Shown piece after piece: positions 7,776 through 13,953 of a stretch of DNA of 13,953 nt; positions within the stretch are counted from its first letter, which is position 1; the number at the start of each line of letters is the position of its first letter. The DNA lies in NCBI GenBank assembly GCA_003118195.1, contig BEXV01000065.1:205545-219497 (forward strand), given 5' to 3'. The notes under the pieces were generated by a model. That model worked only from the letters and a program-made list of their open reading frames with translations, did no database searches and was not told where the DNA came from. The position numbers and the translations under genes were made by a program. Source of the stretch: Hemicentrotus pulcherrimus (lineage: Eukaryota > Echinodermata > Echinoidea > Camarodonta > Strongylocentrotidae).

Positions 7776-10700
7776 CACTTGCTTTTCAGCATTATTGGTA
7801 AATATCATTATCTCATCTTCATTTGCTTTAAACGGAAGCATGTAAGAAATCAAACTGTAAATGAAACATCAGATGAAAATAGTTTAATAATATAATGACA
7901 CAGAAAATGTAAGTGAATGTAATTTATTTCCTTTACCAGCTATGGTGCAAAAATACATTTTTATTTTGAACTAAACATTTAATTTATAAATACAAGCTGA
8001 TCTCTTCGAAACTAGATATCATTGATCACTGTTTGTGTCTCGATTAAAATAAATAAAAAGAGACCATAATCACAATTTGTTTCACAGAATGTTATCTGTG
8101 ATACAATTTGTGAGCTGAGTAGCAAAGTAAGATTATTGTCATAAAATACTCATTAAGAATATAGTGTCCTAAAAGAAATTTCCCCAAAGTGAGCCACTCA
8201 GTTTTCTTGCATAAGATAATAGAGAGGATAGAAAAATTAGCAGTATTGGGATTTAAAAGTTCCCTGAATCAATAGGATTTTCATTCTCTTTAAGTCTATC
8301 AGTCATTGACATTTATTATCGTATCTGCTTACCTGCGTACGGAAACAGTTAATCATAGTTAACCCATAATAATACAGGCCGATTCCTATCCTTTCCTGGT
8401 CCCTTGTGGAAAGGTCAACTCGGCTTTTTAGTTGTGAAAGAGAAATACTAAAATCAGGGCTCAGTCTTGCTTGTTTGAATTAACCCATTGTATCTAATAT
8501 GATATCTTTTGTGTAGGTGATATAAATAGAAACTGAAGGAACAGATATGCTGGTTGAATGTATCAAGATTCTTTTTAATATTTACTTAAAATGCCATTTA
8601 TAGGTTACTTATTATGTGAAGGGAACTGTATGTTCAAAATATATATTTCAGTCAGGGGAAGAAGTCAGATTGTGATCAAAAGGTTTGTCTTTAATCTTAA
8701 AAAATTGTTATGGAATTCATTTGAGAAATTGAATATATGTTCAATACAAGTAGAATGTAAAGTGTGAAATCTATACTCTGCCATATGGCATATAATGCAT
8801 AAAAACATTGTATTATCATTTGTAAAAAATGGTAAATTTTGTTTTTAAAAAAGTAGAATCCTCAACATCGTATTTGAATGGAAATCAATATGAAATTTGT
8901 CATATTTATAAAAATCAAGTGGTTGACAGAAACAACAAACTATTAAACAAATACAAGAACAAAACACCCTTGAGCTTAGTATACGTTGATATCATTTTTT
9001 AAAGAATTGATTTGCAATCTTGGCGTTTACTTGTACACAGGAAGGAAAATGGTAGAGAATCATGCTGTATTACTACTCTCTGTTCTACTTTTGAGGTCTA
9101 GTTAGTGATGGGGAGTAACCTGTTAGACTTCCTGTGGAAACAAGAGTAAAATAAGTCCTCGGCTAATTGTGTGAGGTCAAACTAAAAAGCAGGTCACAGT
9201 TGGACTTGGCTTTCTTCTGGACGGACGGGGTTGGAGGGCCATGACATATTTTTAATAACTGTGTTTCCTTTGTTTTCAAATATAATACTTTCCTTCCAAG
9301 TCCTGTAACTTTGATTTAAACAAAAAATTGCTTTCTCTAACATGTTCATTTGTCAAGAAAGTAGTTTGTCCTTTTTGTTTCAAATTGTAATTATTAATCG
9401 CTGTAGTGCCATTGATCTTTAACAAGTTCACAAAGTGTACAAAGCTCCATATTTCGTTTTTATCAGAGCTTCATATCTAAATTTTTCTACACCTAAAAGT
9501 CAGAAAAATTGCCTTAAAATATAATCATGAATGGTCAGCTTCCATATTGATTACGTACATTATCGGATGATTATTCTCTGGACTCTTAATAATTTGAGAA
9601 AATCTATATTCATGTCAATTATTATTGCATATGTTTTGGTGTCCTGTCATTTCTGTCGGTCTCTGTATTTCATTGGTGGTTAGAATACTCGAGTTGTATG
9701 ATTTGTATAACTGGCAGTGTACTCTGTAAAATATTTTCTAACCAAGTTCACCACACTTTGATAATGCATAATCTTCAGAGTATAATTGTATCACACCAAT
9801 AGTATGATTGCTCTGCCATGTACTTGTATTCTCATTTTTAAAAAAAGAGTTTGCATCCAATGTTTTAGAAGATAAGTGAAGATAGCAATGAAGGGTATAT
9901 ATTCATTATTTCACAATCCAGATTAATTGTATGAAGCCAAGTTATCAAAATGGCGAAAACTCATTAGACAAAGAGTAATCCATCAATGACAGGGGGAAAG
10001 TAGCTCTTGCACAATGAAGTATATATACATGTAGTCTGCACGAGTGATTCCTCAAGCTCAATAATTTGACAAGGCTCAATACTGAGAAAGTTTTCCATTT
10101 CATTATTTTGTGATCTTCTTTCTATTGCTCTATCTATATTACTACCGTATCAAAATTAAGCCTATTATTACTTTACTGGGAGGAGAAAATCTTCTTCACA
10201 CCCAATTTATTTGAAAGCCTCTATAATGAAAGATAGTATGGAGTTTTATAACATGTTTCATCATCAATTTTGAAAGTAATAAAATAAATTCCAGCCTATT
10301 TCAAGGGCAAGGCTATTGTAAAGCAATCCTCCTTGTAAAAATAATGTTCCAACATATTGGATGCACATATTTTTGATTAGCCAAAAGTAGCTTGTCAGTC
10401 ATTTAATATCAATTAGATCTGAGGTGATATATTGTTGGGTTAATAATGTGGTGATGCACTTCAATTGGCCTTCTCCACATATAAGCGAGCAGCAATGTTA
10501 GAATGCATGTCATAGCCATACAAATTAAAATAATATATTGTCATGTAATTAGCCAACTTTTTTTGTCTTCATGTAATGACTTTTAAAAAGGCTCGTACAC
10601 GTCTCCTTCAAAACTCACATGGCTAAATTGAAATAAAAACCAAACTTCTGTTTAGATATAATGCAGTAACCTGCTTAAATAAGACTGCCACTGTCAAGTA

Positions 10701-11429
10701 AAACATATAATATAATTATGTAATAAATGGCAGTTGGGGATTTAAAAAACAAACAGCTGTGGTCAACAAATGTTCCTTACTTTGTCTTATTGTCTATGTG
10801 GAGCTGAAAAGGGCATATACTTTAACACAGATGCAATGCCCTTTGGCTACAGATGATACATATATGTTTGTATATACATATTTTTCAATGTGTACTACAC
10901 AAATGTCATTTCAATTTCCAGTGGTGGTTTTTGGAGGCAGTTTCCTTCTAATGTCTGAATAAGACATTTGAACAATCATATGGATATGGACATTGTATAA
11001 CATGTTTAGTATGCAAAAAATAATTTGTATGATTTGAAAGAAATTCTATGCCTATTATTGAAAAAAACAGGTGACAAAATGCCTTTGATGATCCACTGAT
11101 TTCAAAACAATGCTTTGTTAGAGACACCTGCCAATATAATTCTGATTTTAATTTGAAGAAACTAACATTTCCTAACAATAGACTTAGTTAATACAACATC
11201 AAAGTTATTTTATTGATTCTTGAAAAAGTGACAAATCATTTATAATGTATGATACTTTTTCTCGCGTGATTGCCAATAATGAATAACTTCCTTGTACATA
11301 TAAATAAGCATAGATCATTAGTAAGTCATGTTTTTCAGACTGTTATGAATAACGAAATACCAGAAACTTTTGTGATATGAAAGTTTTGCAATTTTTTGTG
11401 GAGTCTCTTGCATACAAAAGTATTCAATA
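7776..11429. other. Non-coding AT-rich region, putative intron interior
   Basis: About 3.6 kb with no open frame of coding character. The two listed-length frames, near 10759-10962 (plus) and 10948-11178 (minus), use non-ATG starts or show AT-driven composition. Local features are a hairpin at 8378-8424, a homopolymer-rich background and a tacatgta palindrome near 10027-10034. I see no RNA gene or repeat boundary that I can support. Confidence 0.5.
8378..8424 (+). other. Two-part inverted repeat (hairpin)
   Basis: The outer arms gccga (8378-8382) and tcggc (8420-8424) enclose the inner arms cctttcc (8390-8396) and ggaaagg (8408-8414) around an 11-nt loop, with asymmetric internal bulges. It stands out as GC-richer than its surroundings. 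It could be a small structured RNA element or chance. Confidence 0.3.
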
Positions 11430-11477
11430 TTCCATAGTTTATATCTAAAACTTGTTTCATCCATTATTAAATGAAAT
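11430..11477 (+). repeat. Direct repeat copy 1 (37-bp exact core)
   Basis: Positions 11430-11466 are identical to 11683-11719. With two mismatches the match extends nine more bases (aaatgaaat) to 11477. Sequences outside the repeat on both sides are unrelated between the copies. Confidence 0.9.
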
Positions 11478-11682
11478 ATCTATGGGGTTTAGAGCAGCCT
11501 AATTATTTTTCCCCGCTTAATCCAAAGAAAATCAAATACCGTATGCAAAAAAGGTATGTGATAGAGTAAATATCACAAAAAATCATCCATCAAATATATG
11601 AATGTAGCAATTTCATAAGCAAGCAAAATAAATGCATGTTGTATTGCACATTAATAGAAGAGCAGGAAAAAAAAGAACAAAG

Positions 11683-11730
11683 TTCCATAGTTTATATCTA
11701 AAACTTGTTTCATCCATTAGGAAATGAAAT
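11683..11730 (+). repeat. Direct repeat copy 2 (37-bp exact core)
   Basis: This is the second copy, offset 253 bp from the first and ending about 65 bp before the ambiguous base at 11796. Abrupt loss of similarity at both ends suggests a recent local duplication or an assembly overlap, not an ancient repeat. Confidence 0.9.
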
Positions 11731-11788
11731 GAAAAGTGTTGCTCACAATCTCTATCTTGACATGATGCTATTGTTTGGGGAGCCACAA

Positions 11789-11796
11789 CCCCCCCN
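11789..11796. other. Ambiguous base (N) after a poly-C run
   Basis: Seven C residues are followed by an N at 11796, the only ambiguous base in the window. Homopolymer uncertainty or a contig join are the usual causes. The open frames spanning this point (starting at 11705 and 11775) carry an undetermined residue and are not supported as genes. Confidence 0.95.
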
Positions 11797-11799
11797 TGC

Positions 11800-13110
11800 G
11801 GCTTTCAGTACTACTTCTGTCATCGCCTTTCTTTTTTCACGTTTTAAGTCTATTTGTGTGCATATCTCCGCCTATACATCCATTTTTTTTATCTTTCAAG
11901 AGGCAATTTTTCGTTTTCTTTCCCAATGCCCTACAAACAGCAATCCAAAGTTTAGGTAAAGGTGTGAGAGATATCAATGAGACTCGCTGACAAGTGGAAG
12001 ACTAAAAGGGGGACATGATCTCTCGAGTCTCAAGAAAATGTCTCGTACACCAGCGTTGGTTTGATTAGCAGCCCAAACAAAATAAAAAGTGCTAAGTAAA
12101 TAATCTGCCTGGGTTGCCTGTACTTGTCGTAGAGCGCAACATCAGAATCTGAAGTTCGCCTCGATTATTTTCTGTATTATAACTAGGTTCATCTCAGCTG
12201 TGACGCTATTGACATGTCAGAGGTAGAAGAAGAGCGCAAAGAAAAACAAAGCTGTGGTGGAGAAGAAGAAATAACAGCATCATCTTTTCTCTCCTACAAC
12301 ACCTTTCTTTTCTCGTTGGAATCTTCCTGTCCCTCGTTCCTTCGAGTCTCTTTACTTTCTTACCGATGAAAAATGAGAGGACCGACTGTGGGATGTTAGT
12401 ACGCAATGTGGGCCATGAATTGTCAGCAAGCCCCAAATCAACAAGACTCGAGCATTAGATAGATCCCTGTGTAATCAAGTCCCGAGCAGAAAAAAAAGCC
12501 CTGCGGCGATAACCTTGCACAGAATACCGCCCTTGATTTTTACAGACTTTGGTACTTGACAGATTGGGCTGCTAATATAATAGCCCTAGAGATGAAGAGA
12601 CTAGCTGGAAGAAAGATGGAGCTAAATTGAAGTGATGGAGGGAGAGAGGAGGGACAAAAAAAAAAGTCAAAGAGAAAGAAAAGGAGACGTTGAGGGCAGA
12701 GAAAACAGTTACAGGACCACTTTCGATGAAAGATATTCCATTACGAAATGTTGATATAACGCTTAGAGTTAGCGATCTGGTATGTGAAGTTCTAGCGAGA
12801 GACGGGGTGATGTTTTGCATGCAAGGGTGTGGGGAGGGAAAGATACGTGTTGTCAGTATCCGTAAAGTGAAGGAACAGGGTTTGTCGGTTGAAGTTCCTT
12901 CCTCTTTTCGGATCCAACCCAAAAATCTTGAGATGTTAGAAAGAAGAAGAAAGGAAATGTAAGAAAAATGTGGGGAAGAAGAGGTGTCCTTGAACCATAA
13001 AGGGGCTCAATATTTGGCTTTAATTAACTCTGTGTTTGTGTGGAAGCAGGCGAGGATGAAGCCCCTACCGGACCATGTGATGGTTGAATCAATATTTAGC
13101 AGTGTGCTGT
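11800..13110. other. GC/CpG-richer island with purine-rich tracts
   Basis: By eye this 1.3 kb is richer in CpG and in balanced base composition than the 7 kb before it, with purine-rich stretches near 12220-12270 and 12600-12700. Several short open frames lie here on both strands. One is an ATG-started 51-codon plus-strand frame at 12214-12369 whose first half is E/K-rich; another is the frame described separately at 12726. The patch could be an alternative 5' exon or promoter, a cis-regulatory module inside the putative intron, or sequence joined at the N. None of these is decided by sequence alone. Confidence 0.35.
12726..12962 (+). CDS. Unrecognised small open frame, possible exon
   Basis: An ATG at 12726 opens 78 codons to TAA at 12960-12962, and the frame is open upstream without another ATG to a TGA at 12633. 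The predicted product begins MKDIPLRNVDITLRVSDLV, has three cysteines in the middle (two in CMQGC) and ends in a basic ERRRKEM tail. Residue composition is more protein-like than other frames in the window, but I recognise no family, signal peptide or membrane span. The upstream sequence is purine-rich and lacks a polypyrimidine tract, so it does not look like an internal exon with a normal acceptor. The opposite strand is also open here for about 116 codons, which weakens the case. No function is proposed. Confidence 0.18.
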   Translation: MKDIPLRNVDITLRVSDLVCEVLARDGVMFCMQGCGEGKIRVVSIRKVKEQGLSVEVPSSFRIQPKNLEMLERRRKEM

Positions 13111-13645
13111 GAAAATGAAGCTGAGCGTTGGTTACCCACGACCTTGAACCTTTCTAAATCTCTCCTTATTTGGGTTTGTACTTTGTGGCAGACTGATTTT
13201 TCTACAATAGCTGTCTTTTGCACTCCTTTTTCTTGTTTTTCTAAAAAGCCATTTCCCCCCTTTTTTAAAATTCCATGTGGTATACATTCATTGTTGGATG
13301 TCCATTGTAGAAAGCTCTTTGATGTGTGCTTGAAAGAGAAGGTGGAACTGTAACACAAAGAATGGAAGCTAGGCGACAAATCCTAAGCTTCTTGGCTGTA
13401 CATTCAATATTAGGTTAACTTCTTCTCTTCTGCTTCCCAACTCTTGCGTGTGTTCAACTTCACCTGCAGATTATGACAGCCCTTTCCTCAAATTTCCATC
13501 TTGTTCTTTAGATTCATCGACCCAAAGTCTTAAGTTGGACAATTGCGATAATTATCAATAAAAAAGAGGATTATATAAGGGCCAAAGGAGCAGCTTCAAA
13601 CAAAAAGCATGAAATACAATTTGTTGAGCAAGATGGAGGATGATG
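13111..13645. other. Non-coding stretch with chance open frames
   Basis: Frames of about 90 codons are open on both strands between 13084 and 13379, the plus one starting at TTG. Both lack recognisable motifs. The sequence after 13380 shows no open frame or repeat I can support. Confidence 0.45.
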
Positions 13646-13660
13646 TTTTTTTTTTTTTTT
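13646..13660 (+). repeat. Poly-T homopolymer (15 T)
   Basis: Fifteen T residues follow gatgatg. Read on the minus strand this is a poly-A run and could be the tail of a retroposed sequence, but no target-site duplication is evident. Confidence 0.9.
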
Positions 13661-13679
13661 AAGTCTTTCTGTTTAAAAC

Positions 13680-13953
13680 ATGTTAAAGGTAAAGGCCAGT
13701 ATTGGAAACGCCCCAATTTCAAAAAATTAAATGGAAGCTCTCATAACCAATCATGTGAAAGAATATGTTTTGACTAATACATGATGAAAAAAAATTTGCC
13801 GGGAAACCGCCTACTAATTGATATATTAGGTAAATTATTATATCTATTTGACTGTGAGAGATATAGGGTAGTCCCATATACATCTTTCTGTGTATAGTGC
13901 TTCTAACTTTACGAAGAATGGGCCAAATTTCTTATCATTTTGATGATTCCAGA
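13680..13953. repeat. Possible start of a dispersed repeat truncated by the window edge
   Basis: From about 13680 the sequence gttaaaggtaaaggccagt and its continuation have the look of a dispersed non-coding repeat common in echinoderm-type genomes, being evenly mixed in composition and without open frames. This impression rests on memory of similar openings, not on a second copy in the window, so it is weak. Confidence 0.2.

Noticed and set aside
12206..12436. Minus-strand frame ending in a leucine-rich hydrophobic segment (MMLLFLLLHHSFVFLCALLL), and a donor-like cggtaag on the minus strand near 12359-12365
   Set aside because: The leucine-rich segment is what a GA-rich plus-strand tract yields on the minus strand. 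The frame needs a non-ATG start, there is no clean cleavage site before the stop, and the donor-like site has no convincing partner acceptor.
12530..12575. Acceptor-like tttttacag near 12545
   Set aside because: The following sequence hits an in-frame stop within a few codons in phase 1, so it does not continue the candidate gene.
13045..13353. Possible downstream exons compatible with phase 1 from the 4532 exon, after cag at about 13050 or 13103
   Set aside because: Both candidate acceptors lack a proper polypyrimidine tract, the first gives only about 11 codons before a stop, and the second shows no recognisable domain. The antisense strand is equally open. Choosing among them would be data dredging.
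1..13953. CRISPR arrays, bacterial operons, insertion sequences, phage or viral genes
   Set aside because: No regularly spaced repeats, no closely packed long frames and no recognisable viral or bacterial proteins. The sequence is eukaryotic non-coding in character.
1..13953. Intact tRNA genes, rRNA, or well-known conserved microRNAs
   Set aside because: Only degenerate A-box/B-box remnants were seen. No cloverleaf-forming segment and no let-7, miR-1 or miR-124 mature sequence was noticed by eye.

Overview
This is an AT-rich, almost entirely non-coding stretch of an animal nuclear genome. It has no closely packed open frames and no ribosome-binding sites or operon-like spacing, and it carries no recognisable rRNA or intact tRNA. 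It does have abundant CT/GA microsatellites, A/T homopolymers, scattered 'tacatgta' palindromes, a short inverted-repeat element and two decayed tRNA-like stretches. The texture fits a marine invertebrate, most likely an echinoderm such as a sea urchin, with a mollusc as the alternative. That assignment is inference, because no conserved coding exon is visible to anchor it.

Layout. Positions 1-950 hold a poly-G run and otherwise unremarkable AT-rich DNA. Positions 952-1566 hold the best-supported element: a roughly 375-bp MITE-like element with 40-bp terminal inverted repeats (36/40 matching). It has an internal hairpin and an internal 22-bp tandem repeat, and it is sandwiched between two CT tracts that share an exact 19-bp block. 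Positions 1567-4260 are non-coding apart from a weak minus-strand open frame, a tRNA-like SINE remnant, a C-rich tract and small microsatellites. Positions 4290-4760 are a more GC-rich patch that looks like the 5' end of a plus-strand gene. An ATG at 4532 opens a frame encoding a textbook secretory signal peptide, followed by a weak possible splice donor at 4626. From there to about 11.7 kb I see no coding sequence. If the exon is real, this is probably part of a large first intron, and it contains a second decayed tRNA-like stretch.

Near 11.43-11.80 kb a 37-bp perfect direct repeat lies close to an ambiguous base (N at 11796) in a poly-C run, which may mark an assembly join. Positions 11.8-13.1 kb are compositionally different, with more CpG and purine-rich stretches. 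They hold a 78-codon ATG-started open frame that I do not recognise. The last 270 bases may be the start of another dispersed repeat cut off by the window.

No multi-gene system is visible. I found nothing that justifies claiming a new biological mechanism. The items most worth checking are the MITE and its CT-tract sandwich, the signal-peptide exon, and the duplicated 37-mer beside the N.
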